Positions 35,712 to 43,564 of a DNA stretch of 64,000 nt are shown here, one piece after another. Each line of letters opens with the position of its first letter. The stretch's first letter is position 1. The notes below the pieces were generated by a model. The model saw only the letters and a program-made list of their open reading frames with translations. It searched no databases and had not been told where the DNA came from. The position numbers were made by a program, and so were the translations under genes. Origin of the DNA: G964020105 sp964020105 (GTDB taxonomy: Bacteria; Pseudomonadota; Alphaproteobacteria; WRAU01; Hepatincolaceae); NCBI GenBank assembly GCA_964020105.1, contig OZ026535.1:372001-436000 (forward strand), written 5' to 3'.

Positions 35712-36142
35712 CACTTTAGTTACCTTATATTTTATAGATCTTTCCCCGTGTGAAATGCTATTTATAGTCAACTGCTGATGAGAAGAGGTAGAACAATATT
35801 GTAATAAAAATTTCAAAGCATTATTTGGGGCAAATTTCTATATTAATTTTCTCTTCTCATTTAGCCATTTCTTTTATATTTATTATTACTTTCCATTGGT
35901 TTTTTATTGATTTACAAAAAATTCAACACTTTACTTGAAATTTTTATTCAGCTATCTAAATATTTTTTGTTTAATATAGCTCTACACACTAGTAATAGTG
36001 TGCCTCAATTATTATTATTTTCAAAATAGGGATATATAATATTTTTTAATTATTTTTTGAGTTTTTTTTCTTTTTAAGCAATTTTTATTGGTTTAGGATA
36101 TAATATAAATAGGTGTTGTTATTAAATATATAAGAGAGACCC
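35712..36142. other. Intergenic stretch with a long-range inverted repeat
   Basis: No gene is seen. GATGAGAAGAG (about 35775) and CTCTTCTCAT (about 35850) can pair across about 65 bp. The rest is T-rich and includes the ridA promoter region. Confidence 0.4.
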
Positions 36143-36523
36143 ATGAAAAAAATTGAAATTAATACTTTGAAAGCTCCTAAGGCAATTGGAGCTTATTCTC
36201 AGGCAGTAGTAACAGGCAATTTAGTGTTTGTTTCTGGACAAATTCCCCTTGATAGCGTATCTTCTGATATTCCAGAAGGTATTGCAGAACAAACTAAATT
36301 ATGTCTAGAAAACTTAAAAGCTATTTTGCTGGAAGCAGGAAGCTCTTTAGATAATGTGGTGAAATGTGGGATTTTTGTTAAAAATATGGACGATTTTTCC
36401 AGTATTAATAACATTTATCAGACATATTTTTCTAAGCCATTCCCTGCAAGATTTGTAGTAGAGGTTTCTGCTTTGCCAAGGGGTGTTTTGATCGAGATGG
36501 ACGCTATTGCCTTCATTAACTAG
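36143..36523 (+). CDS. ridA: RidA family enamine/imine deaminase
   Basis: It hydrolyses reactive 2-aminoacrylate and related enamines that leak from PLP enzymes. The 126-aa sequence is textbook: APKAIGAYSQAVVTGNLVFVSGQIPLD, then LKAILLEAGSSLDNVVKCGIFVKNMDDF, with the ligand Arg in FPARFVVEVSALPRGVLIEMDAIAF. The ATG follows GAGAG. It stands alone near amino-acid catabolism genes. Confidence 0.96.
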   Translation: MKKIEINTLKAPKAIGAYSQAVVTGNLVFVSGQIPLDSVSSDIPEGIAEQTKLCLENLKAILLEAGSSLDNVVKCGIFVKNMDDFSSINNIYQTYFSKPFPARFVVEVSALPRGVLIEMDAIAFIN

Positions 36524-36894
36524 GATGATTTTTTATTATAGAAAATAAACTAATACAAAATTGATTTTTAATGCATATGTGGTTATTAGTAGTCCTCATT
36601 TTATTATAGTTTTTACATGATAGCTTCTGCTAAATTTTCAATTTAATCGTTATTTGCACTGTTTTTAGCTTTTAGTTAATTGATAAACTATTATATTAAA
36701 TGAATCTTTTAAAAATAATGATTGAATTTTTTTTTTTTTGTGCTATACTGTATTATTCATTTTGATTATTGATAAAATAATTAATTAGGCATGTCATTGC
36801 TGTAACAATTTTTTCACTTATATAGGTTCAGTAAAATTTACAAATAGGTTTATATTACTCCTAATTTGTAATATGTCTCTAGTAGATTAATTTA
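36524..36894. other. Intergenic stretch between ridA and the XRE regulator
   Basis: No gene is seen. A run of 13 T at about 36728-36740 and a TGTGCTATACTG promoter-like box follow one another. This gap marks the left edge of the tail island; no attachment repeat was recognised. Confidence 0.4.
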
Positions 36895-37329
36895 TTAGCG
36901 TTTCTGTGATAATATAAGTGATTTATTTTTATTGATAATATCAGATATCTTTATGTCAGGATATTTTACCCGCTCTTCAAAAAATGCTTGATATATACCT
37001 ACAAAAAATCTTCCTGTAGGTATAAAATTATACATATTGGCGAAATTCAAGCATTGTGAAACTACTTCATCCCAAATATCTAAATCGAAGTGATTCGATA
37101 AGTTAATAGGGGTTTCTTTTCCTGTTAGCAACCAATCTGTAGATTCTCCTATATATTCTGCTAGTTGTATTAGCGTATCTAGGTCAGGTTCCGTCCTTCC
37201 AGTAATATAATTGCTTAGAGTATTTTGTTTGAAATTAAATTTCTCACAGAATTTTTTTTGATTAATAAATTTTCTACTGATAATAAATTTTAGACGATAA
37301 CCAAAATCTTTTTTAGCATTTGCATCCAT
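36895..37329 (-). CDS. XRE-family regulator, probable repressor of the tail island
   Basis: The N-terminal half is a Cro/CI-type helix-turn-helix: YRLKFIISRKFINQKKFCEKFNFKQNTLSNYITGRTEPDLDTLIQLAEYIGESTDWLLTG is the standard five-helix pattern, with recognition helix near residues 34-44. The C-terminal 70 residues (DIWDEVVSQCLNFANMYN...) are helical and carry no peptidase (no LexA-like Ser/Lys), so it is not a self-cleaving repressor. It is divergent from the Mor-like activator across a 477-bp region with paired ATTCGCA sites, as expected for a lysogeny-type switch. The link to the tail genes is inferred from position. Confidence 0.85.
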   Translation of the reverse strand: MDANAKKDFGYRLKFIISRKFINQKKFCEKFNFKQNTLSNYITGRTEPDLDTLIQLAEYIGESTDWLLTGKETPINLSNHFDLDIWDEVVSQCLNFANMYNFIPTGRFFVGIYQAFFEERVKYPDIKISDIINKNKSLILSQKR

Positions 37330-37806
37330 TTAAAGCCTTTAGGTTGTAGTTAATTCGCATTTTTTATATTGCAATTCACAAATTTTATATTTATATTTAA
37401 AGTGCGAATAAAATATATATTTATAAAAATGTATACTAAAAATATAGCAAAAAATAACTAATATACTAGGGATTGTTTTATTTTAATGGTGTAAATCAAG
37501 GCTAAACTGTTACAGAAAAGAATCAAATTTATTAATGTAAACATAAAGTTCAATCAGATTCATTAATTAGATTAATAACTAGCAATTTCCTTGTAAACGT
37601 TATTAAAACTAGAATAAAAAGGATTTAGTAGGTAGTTTAAAAGTTTTTTTAAGATTATATAACTACCCACAACTACTGGTTGCTTATAGGTGTAGAGATG
37701 ATTCGTAGTAAGGCATATAGAATCTAAAAATTAGAGATAAGAATAGCTACAAGATACTTAAATATTATAAGAATTTAAACATACTATGGTTATAGGAGGT
37801 GATATT
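37330..37806. other. Divergent control region of the tail island
   Basis: About 480 bp without a gene. It contains the paired ATTCGCA/TGCGAAT sites described separately and a hairpin-forming GGTAGTT...AACTACC near 37630-37672. AGGAGGTG at 37794-37801 is the ribosome site for the Mor-like gene. Confidence 0.5.
37353..37410. promoter_or_regulatory. Paired ATTCGCA operator-like sites
   Basis: AATTCGCATTTT (from about 37352) and its inverted relative AAAGTGCGAATAAA (about 37399-37412) lie some 50 bp apart in front of the XRE gene. Both share the core ATTCGCA on opposite strands. Their position suggests autoregulation by the XRE protein; this is not proven. Confidence 0.45.
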
Positions 37807-38196
37807 ATGAAAATAGACGTAGACGTTACTAATTTATATAAAGATATAATAGAAGAACTTGGAGATAAATATGCTTGGGAGATGTGTTTTAATTTTGCTG
37901 GGCAAAGGTTGTATATACCAAAAAAATTAGAATATGCTAAAAATAATTTGTTTAAATCAATAAGTTCAGAGTTAGCAGAGTTTCTTATTTATAGATATGC
38001 TGGAGATGTTTTAAGTGTGCCTTTAGGTGCCAATTCTCATTATAAAAAAAAACAACTACAAGCTGATATATTATTTGAGCAGGGACTTACCCATAATCAA
38101 ATAGCAGCTATTTTACAGGTAAGTTATTCATCTGCTCGTAGATATAAAAATAATAATAAAATATTGCACAATAGACTTAATAATAAACATCAATAA
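37807..38196 (+). CDS. Mor-like transcription activator (Mu Mor/C family)
   Basis: In phage Mu, Mor and C switch on middle and late promoters. The segment SSELAEFLIYRYAGDVLSVPLG (about residues 50-72) is the dimerisation/beta-loop region of this family, and ADILFEQGLTHNQIAAILQVSYSSARRYKN (about residues 80-110) is its helix-turn-helix. I chose ATG 37807, 5 bp after AGGAGGTG; an in-frame ATG at 37786 has no ribosome site. At 130 aa the length fits. It heads the lysis and tail genes and so is the likely activator of the island. Confidence 0.88.
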   Translation: MKIDVDVTNLYKDIIEELGDKYAWEMCFNFAGQRLYIPKKLEYAKNNLFKSISSELAEFLIYRYAGDVLSVPLGANSHYKKKQLQADILFEQGLTHNQIAAILQVSYSSARRYKNNNKILHNRLNNKHQ

Positions 38197-38231
38197 ATTT
38201 ATAGAAATCAATAATTATAAGGAGAAATATT

Positions 38232-38759
38232 ATGGCTAATTTTACTACTGCAGTTGAAAAATTTTTATGTCAAGAAAATAGTTATACGTATAACTTAAAG
38301 CATAATAAAGAGCTAATTAATTATGGTATATCTCTGAGATTCTTACAAACAGTCTATGCTGATGCTACAAAACATACACTTGCAAATCTAACAAAAAATG
38401 ACATAGAGCAATTATATTTCGATTATTTTTGGTTACCTAATCATTATGATAAGTTGGTATCACAAGAGTTAGCTGAAAAACTTTTTGATACAACAGTTAA
38501 TATAGGGAGTGTTATAGCAACTAGGTTATTACAAAGGGCTATCAATATTCTAATTTTAAATAATGATAAACTAAATGAGGATGGTGTTATGAGTTTGAGT
38601 ACTATAGGAATAGTCAATTTGTTATATACTGAAGGAGAGGGTGGAGCTTTACTAGAGATATACAGATTGTTACAGAAAGAGTATTATGCACAAAGAGTAT
38701 TTAATAGAAATGAAAATTTAACATTACTAGAAAGCTTGTATAAGAGAGCAGAAAAGTAG
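38232..38759 (+). CDS. GH108-family endolysin (N-acetylmuramidase)
   Basis: Glycoside hydrolase 108 lysozymes cut the glycan of peptidoglycan. The N-terminal catalytic region normally reads EGGYxNDPxDPGGxTNxGI; here it is QENSYTYNLKHNKELINYGISLRFL, keeping the Glu (about residue 15) and the YGIS end but with a changed middle. The following LYFDYFWLPNHYDKL and LFDTTVNIGSVIATRLLQRAIN match the family closely. Length (175 aa) is typical. With the holin next to it, it forms the lysis cassette that would release particles. The altered D/G residues could reduce activity. Confidence 0.85.
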   Translation: MANFTTAVEKFLCQENSYTYNLKHNKELINYGISLRFLQTVYADATKHTLANLTKNDIEQLYFDYFWLPNHYDKLVSQELAEKLFDTTVNIGSVIATRLLQRAINILILNNDKLNEDGVMSLSTIGIVNLLYTEGEGGALLEIYRLLQKEYYAQRVFNRNENLTLLESLYKRAEK

Positions 38760-38796
38760 CTAATAATTAATAACTACATCATATAGGGAGGATAGT

Positions 38797-39141
38797 ATGA
38801 GGATATTTGATAGCATAGATAAGGCAGTAGATAAGGGACTTGATAAGATTGTTAGTGATAAAGATAGAGCAGAGGTAGCAGAAAATCTATTACAAGCTAC
38901 TAAAGAGGTAGATTTATCTACTATTGGAGCAAGAAATAATATTAATATTAAAAATCCAAGGTTTTGGTTAGAAATTATTTGTGTATTAGCATTTGGTTAT
39001 AATTGCTTTTTAGTACCTATACTAAATGATTTTTATGCACTTTCATTAAAAGGTTCTGCTACAGGTACAACAGAGCTTTTATATGCTTTATTTGGACTTG
39101 GTGGATACAGACTTGCTGAAAAAGTAGTGATACGTAAATAG
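38797..39141 (+). CDS. 3TM holin (GTA_holin_3TM-like)
   Basis: Small membrane protein of 114 aa that would open the inner membrane to the endolysin. An amphipathic N-terminal part (VDKGLDKIVSDKDRAEVAENLLQ) is followed by NPRFWLEIICVLAFGYNCFLVPIL and TELLYALFGLGGYRLAEKVVIRK. The RxxxW and LGLGGxRxxEK landmarks are those of the GTA/phage 3TM holin family. The AGGGAGG ribosome site is strong. It lies 37 bp after the endolysin gene. Confidence 0.85.
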   Translation: MRIFDSIDKAVDKGLDKIVSDKDRAEVAENLLQATKEVDLSTIGARNNINIKNPRFWLEIICVLAFGYNCFLVPILNDFYALSLKGSATGTTELLYALFGLGGYRLAEKVVIRK

Positions 39142-39153
39142 GGAGTTATAGTT

Positions 39154-39441
39154 ATGGAGGTGTGGTTAGTGGATATTATTAGAATTTTTATACCATTATT
39201 TATGATCATATTAGGTTGGTATATATGGAGTTTGAAACAAAGATTTGTTTTACGAGATAATTTTGATGATTTAAAAAAAGAAGTATTGAATAAAGTAAAT
39301 AGAGAAGATTATAAAGAATTTAAGAAAGAGTATTATCATGTCTCTAATGATTTAAAAACTAAACTAGTAAAAATAGAAACGCATATGGAAAATATGGTTT
39401 CTTCTGTCAATGAAATTAAAGAGTTATTTAAAAAAGGATAA
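39154..39441 (+). CDS. Small membrane-anchored coiled-coil protein (DUF2730-like)
   Basis: One N-terminal membrane helix (IIRIFIPLFMIILGWYIWSL) is followed by a charged coiled coil of about 60 residues ending in MVSSVNEIKELFKKG. Size, topology and place after the holin match Mu-like DUF2730 proteins, which may act as spanins or in lysis. It starts 12 bp after the holin gene, with GGAGG-like signal within TTATGGAGG. The role is inferred. Confidence 0.65.
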   Translation: MEVWLVDIIRIFIPLFMIILGWYIWSLKQRFVLRDNFDDLKKEVLNKVNREDYKEFKKEYYHVSNDLKTKLVKIETHMENMVSSVNEIKELFKKG

Positions 39442-39651
39442 ATTTAGTAACTGTATCATCTAAGGGCTAGTAGCTGAAGTTAATTTTTAGTTTATTAAAT
39501 AGAAATTCTGTGTTCAGATGCACACTGCTAATTGATGTTAAAATAAATTATATTATAAAGAATTACTTATATGTGAAATAGTTTTTATTAATGATGAGAT
39601 TATTAAAGGATAAAAAATAATATTTCACCGTAAAAGATAGGAATGAATAAG

Positions 39652-39975
39652 ATGAGTTTAATTTTACAATTAGTTAATAAGACTCTTGATATTGCTGAAA
39701 ATGAAAATATAGAGATAACCTTGAATAGTATTATAAAGCTTAAAGAAAAAGCTTCAGAGAATAATAGAGTTACATTTGAAAAAGATAATGATCATATAGA
39801 AAAGCTAGAAAATAGAATTAAACTCATAGAGAGCATGTTATTAAAACAAGAAGCAGAAAAAATTGTAACTGAGGCGATTAGCAGAGGTAAAATATCTAGC
39901 CGTTCCAAGGAGTTTTATCTTGATTTATGTGAAACAAGGGACGGGCTAGATATTACAAAACAGTATTTTAATTAA
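39652..39975 (+). CDS. Short protein similar to the C-terminal part of Mu-type protease/scaffold (gpI/Z)
   Basis: The product (about 107 aa) is a coiled coil (HIEKLENRIKLIESMLLKQEA) followed by KIVTEAISRGKISSRSKEFYLDLCE. The latter resembles the conserved AVxxGKIxPAxRxWxL motif at the end of Mu I protease/scaffold proteins. The protease domain itself is absent, so it would be only the scaffold part or a deleted remnant of the head module. The ATG at 39652 lies 9 bp after AGGA; an ATG at 39643 is too close to it. No other head gene lies near. Confidence 0.5.
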   Translation: MSLILQLVNKTLDIAENENIEITLNSIIKLKEKASENNRVTFEKDNDHIEKLENRIKLIESMLLKQEAEKIVTEAISRGKISSRSKEFYLDLCETRDGLDITKQYFN

Positions 39976-40055
39976 TATTTGATTTAAAGAGAAGAGTTCT
40001 GATAAGCAATAACCTTAATAATATACTAATAAAAAAGATTGGAGTCATTAAATTT

Positions 40056-40583
40056 ATGAAAGATATGAATTATTTTAATAAACTATTGGAAATAATCAAA
40101 GACACTATCACAAAAAAAATCAATAATTTACCTAATGTTCAGATAGGTGAATATGGGTATGATATTAAAGGGGAATTGAAAAACTTATCGCAAGATTTAC
40201 CTATATGTATTGTAGGATTAAATGGGATTACTACCAGTAAAGATAGCAATAGTGGTCAAATAAATTGCATAATGGATTTATCCATACTAGTTATTATTAG
40301 AGAAATTGGTGAGAATATATCTAAAAATGCTGCTCTTTTGAGTCTTTTAGAAGAGTTACTAATCTTAATAAATGATAATAATTGGGGGTTGAAAAATACT
40401 TTTATTCCTAGTGTGGGATCTATAGAAGCACAATATATTGATAGATCGTTTATGATAGATGGAATTATTGGTTATTCAATTAAATGGAAGCAATCATGCC
40501 TATTGGGGAATGATAGATTTGCAGATAAAGGTAACATAACAAAAAATTGGACAGCTAAAATTAATATGACAGATAGTATATAA
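40056..40583 (+). CDS. Tail terminator-like protein (Mu gp37/DUF1834-like)
   Basis: A 175-aa protein with an N-terminal helix, NLPNVQIGEYGYDIKGELKNLSQDLPICIVGLNG, a beta-rich middle (CIMDLSILVIIREIGENISKNAALLSLLEELLILIND) and a late WxxxxxPSVGSIEAQYIDRSFMIDGIIGYSIKW. This order of strand, helix and IDRSxxxxGIxxYxIxW matches Mu gp37-type proteins that cap the tail tube. It is placed directly before the baseplate genes, as in Mu-like tails. Identification rests on pattern and context. Confidence 0.6.
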   Translation: MKDMNYFNKLLEIIKDTITKKINNLPNVQIGEYGYDIKGELKNLSQDLPICIVGLNGITTSKDSNSGQINCIMDLSILVIIREIGENISKNAALLSLLEELLILINDNNWGLKNTFIPSVGSIEAQYIDRSFMIDGIIGYSIKWKQSCLLGNDRFADKGNITKNWTAKINMTDSI

Positions 40584-40607
40584 ATAATAATCGAATAAGA
40601 GGTGACA

Positions 40608-41126
40608 ATGCAAGATTTATATATCAGGATGGCTTTACTAGAAAAAAAACTTGATGATACTGTACGTTATGGCGTTATTAAACAAATCAAAATTGATAGT
40701 AAAATGGTGGTAGTAGAGTTATCTGATAATCTAGAGAGCCTTGAGATGCCTTATTTAGTTAATGGCAGTGGTAATGCAAATGTATATTTTATACCAAAGG
40801 TAGGGGATCAGGTGGTAGTTGTTTCTAAAAATGGTTGTATTAATCAAGGGTTTGTGTTACCTAATATCTACAGAGAAGGAGTTATTGGAGCTGAAGATGA
40901 ATGGAGAATTGAGTTTAGCCAAGGTAGTATTAAATATAATGGAGGTAAGCTTGAGATAAATTCAGATTCAGAGGTTACTGTAGTTAGCAAGAAAGTGCAT
41001 ATAGATGCAGAGCAGATTATACTAGCTGATGAAAGTGGTGGTGGTGTTGTGTGTCAAAAGCATACATGTGCTTTTACCGGAACTCCGCATCCAGCGGGAA
41101 GTAGCAAAGTTAAAGGTATTTTATAG
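40608..41126 (+). CDS. Baseplate assembly protein V (spike; P2 gpV/Mu gp45)
   Basis: This forms the membrane-piercing spike at the tail tip. The OB-fold N-terminal half (RYGVIKQIKIDSKMVVVEL...MPYLVNGSGNANVYFIPKVGDQVVVVSKNG) and the beta-helix (SIKYNGGKLEINSDSEVTVVSKKVHIDA) lead to a tip segment with CQKHTCAFTGTPHPAGSSKVKG, the usual His-containing apex of gpV proteins. I chose ATG 40608, preceded by GAGGTG; the GTG at 40602 is within that site. About 172 aa, intact. Confidence 0.88.
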   Translation: MQDLYIRMALLEKKLDDTVRYGVIKQIKIDSKMVVVELSDNLESLEMPYLVNGSGNANVYFIPKVGDQVVVVSKNGCINQGFVLPNIYREGVIGAEDEWRIEFSQGSIKYNGGKLEINSDSEVTVVSKKVHIDAEQIILADESGGGVVCQKHTCAFTGTPHPAGSSKVKGIL

Positions 41127-41155
41127 TATTAATTTAGTAAAAAGGGATATGATCA

Positions 41156-41371
41156 ATGCCAATGGATATAAAAATGTGTGCAAGCGAAATATTAAACAAA
41201 TTAGAATCAAAAGGGTTTAAGATAGGAGAGGCGCCACAAACTAAGATTTTTGTTGAAGAAATTGTTAAGGGAGTATTAGAAGAAGTTATGAAAGGAGTTG
41301 TGAGTACTGCAGTTGTAGGTACTTGTTCGGTTGGTCCTGTTGTCGGCAGTGGAACTGGTAGTTTAAAATAA
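41156..41371 (+). CDS. Small phage protein following the spike gene (71 aa)
   Basis: It begins MPMDIKMCASEILNKL and ends with a small glycine-rich tail, VVGTCSVGPVVGSGTGSLK. Proteins of this size and ending (GPV-xx-GTG) are common next to gpV in Mu/P2-like tails and are of unknown role. An AAGGGAT signal lies about 10 bp before the ATG. Intact frame in the tail operon. Confidence 0.65.
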   Translation: MPMDIKMCASEILNKLESKGFKIGEAPQTKIFVEEIVKGVLEEVMKGVVSTAVVGTCSVGPVVGSGTGSLK

Positions 41372-41412
41372 ACATATTAAATTTAACAATTATATAAAAA
41401 GGAGATGTAAAA

Positions 41413-41565
41413 ATGCAAACATATGAAATCATTAAAACCTGTTGGATTAACAAAGTATTTTATAAAGAAGGACAGCTTGTAAAGCTTCTTGATAGTGATG
41501 CACAAGAATGGTTAGATAGAGCTTGTATTAAGATAATAAAATCTAAAAATCGTGTTCTTAAATAA
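41413..41565 (+). CDS. Small phage protein (50 aa)
   Basis: ATG 41413 follows a strong AAAAGGAGATG ribosome site and opens a 50-codon frame: MQTYEIIKTCWINKVFYKEG, then QLVKLLDSDAQEWLDRACIKI. This resembles the short phage proteins with a xVWINGxxYKxGExVELxDxEAxxLxxxGxI pattern found in head-tail regions. It lies between the spike-linked gene and a 243-bp AT-rich gap (41566-41808). Confidence 0.65.
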   Translation: MQTYEIIKTCWINKVFYKEGQLVKLLDSDAQEWLDRACIKIIKSKNRVLK

Positions 41566-41808
41566 CTTCATTACAACATAGTAATAATAATTATTACAAT
41601 CATCACATTTTTTATACTAACAATCTTTCAATATTCAATAAATATTTATTTATAACAGCCATTACAATCTATTATTATAGCTTTTTTCATCATTAACATG
41701 CTTAAAAAATTAATGATAATAACTTTATAGATAAATATATTAAAGATATTAAAAAATGATGTGAGAATTTCATGTAATTAGTAATTATTTTCAATAAGAG
41801 GATAAAAA

Positions 41809-42126
41809 ATGATGGATATAAAAACTGGTAAAGCTATTAGTGGAAAAAAAAGTTTAAGTCAAAGTATTGATTTAATACTTTTAACTCAAAAAGGAGAACG
41901 ATTATTTAATAGAAATTTTGGTAGTAATATTTTAACTTATATAGGAAATCCAACTAATGCAATTAGTATAGAGGTTGGTGGAGAAGTTATAAGTGTTTTA
42001 CAAGATAATGATATCAGGATTACAGTAGATAGAGTTAATGTGCTTAATGATAAGAATGATGCTTCATGTTTATGTATGGAAGTATATTATAATGGAAATG
42101 AGGTAGAGAATGTTAAAATCAGATAG
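41809..42126 (+). CDS. Baseplate wedge protein W (gp25-like)
   Basis: Phage P2 gpW/T4 gp25 family, with lysozyme-like fold, part of the baseplate wedge that starts sheath assembly. The core SQSIDLILLTQKGERLFNRNFGSNILTYIG carries the family's EPR-like turn in altered form (GERLFNRNFGS). The following NDIRITVDRVNVL is typical. Length 105 aa is standard. It overlaps gpJ by 17 bp. Confidence 0.88.
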   Translation: MMDIKTGKAISGKKSLSQSIDLILLTQKGERLFNRNFGSNILTYIGNPTNAISIEVGGEVISVLQDNDIRITVDRVNVLNDKNDASCLCMEVYYNGNEVENVKIR

Positions 42127-42994
42127 GAGCAAAACACAACCAAAAGCTGTAGAAGAGTTGAATTTTGAAGAAATTTTAAATAGGAAGCAAGCAAAATTAC
42201 AAGAATTATTACCTGATATTTATAATGAATTAAATAAATCAGATCCAGCTTTAGTGCTACTTGAGATTAGTTCTTACACTGAGGGGCTTTTACGCAATAG
42301 GATTAATCAAGGATTGGTTTCTGTTATGTTAGATCATGCTAGAGGGATTGATTTAGATAATTTAGGGAAATTATATGGTATCAGAAGAAAACTGATAAAA
42401 GAGGGAGATCTTGAGTCAATACCTGTTATTGATAGCATATGGGAGAGTGATGAGGAGTTAAGAGATAGAATAATGGAGGCTCCAAAAGGCTTTTCAGTGG
42501 CGGGGCCGCGAGCAGCTTATGTATATTATGGTAAATTAGCAGATAATAAAGTAAAAAATATTAGTGCATTATCTTTTACACCAATGGAAATTGAGATTAT
42601 TGTATTATCTTATGAAGGCAATGGTGCCCCTAGCTCTGAGCTTTTAAAGAAAGTATATGAAAAGCTTAGTGCTGATGATATAAGACCAATGGGAGATAAG
42701 CTGATTGTGAAACCAGCAGAGATCATAGAGTATGAAATTGATATAGAAATAGATTTTAAGAATCAAAGAGTATTCGATAAAAAGACATTGTTGAATTCAA
42801 TTTATAATGCCTTAGAGAATTATACAAAAGAAGAGCACGATTTAGGTGGATTTGTGTCTCATGCTGGTATTCATGCATGTGGATTTGTTGAACATGTTGA
42901 AGATGTTCGTATTAAATCACCACTACATAATATAGTATGTAATGAAACTCAGGCAACTTATTGTAAAAAAATCATCATAACAGAAAAAATTTGA
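42110..42994 (+). CDS. Baseplate J-like protein
   Basis: Wedge protein of contractile tails (P2 gpJ, Baseplate_J). The N-terminal EELNFEEILNRKQAKLQELLPD and the ADxxxxRIxxAxxG-like stretch (DEELRDRIMEAPKGFSVAGPRAAYVYYGKLA, about residue 105) are typical, as is GxPSxELLKKVYEKLSADDIRPMGDKL. Length (294 aa) is normal for P2 type. The frame is intact and translationally coupled to gpW. The expected gpI gene after it is broken. Confidence 0.9.
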   Translation: MLKSDRSKTQPKAVEELNFEEILNRKQAKLQELLPDIYNELNKSDPALVLLEISSYTEGLLRNRINQGLVSVMLDHARGIDLDNLGKLYGIRRKLIKEGDLESIPVIDSIWESDEELRDRIMEAPKGFSVAGPRAAYVYYGKLADNKVKNISALSFTPMEIEIIVLSYEGNGAPSSELLKKVYEKLSADDIRPMGDKLIVKPAEIIEYEIDIEIDFKNQRVFDKKTLLNSIYNALENYTKEEHDLGGFVSHAGIHACGFVEHVEDVRIKSPLHNIVCNETQATYCKKIIITEKI

Positions 42995-43010
42995 TAACGA
43001 ATGCTTTGAT

Positions 43011-43344
43011 ATGAGGAATAGTTTGTTGCCTATATCTTACCAAAAATAGTTCACTATAATGATTGAAAATATAGGAAGAGAATTTAATCAGTTACCAGTT
43101 GGAGTAATTAATAATTTTTGGAATCCAATGCTATGTAGAGAGGATTTACTTGAATACCTTGGCTTATATTTAGGAGTTAGTAAGTGGGATATGAATAAAT
43201 GGTCACGATCATGATACGGCATATCAGCATGTCTATTTAACACGCGCTACATTAGATAAAGCTTGTAATAATGGAGATGCATATGAAGAACACCTCTGGT
43301 CAACGGTATATATTAGCGAATATCGAGATATAAAGAATTTATAA
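43011..43344 (+). pseudogene. Fused remnant of tail protein I and tail fibre
   Basis: From ATG 43011 the frame reads MRNSLLPISYQK, then an in-frame TAG, then FTIMIENIGREFNQLPVGVINNFWNPMLCREDLLEYLGLYLGVSKWDMNKW. This is recognisable P2 gpI (LLP...lWdP..c....L..La..l.v..Wd). At 43201 the coding shifts +1 into GHDHDTAYQHVYLTRATLDKAC to a stop at 43342-43344. The HxHDxxY motif is typical of tail fibre N-terminal repeats or collars. gpI is thus cut off and the fibre gene is almost entirely lost. No other fibre gene is visible in the window. Confidence 0.7.
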
Positions 43345-43564
43345 AGATTATAAAGTCAGTAACTATCCTGATTTTATATTGTATTACTGAGTATGTAGAG
43401 AACAAGGGTATTGTATATTTTTGTTACTATAGAAACTTGGGATATATAATGAGTGTTTATAGAGCTTGTACCAATTAAATTATAAGAGATATTAGTACAA
43501 ATTAATAGACAATGATAGTTAAAAATAGTATGGAATGACATTTTAACAAATAAGGAGGAATAGG

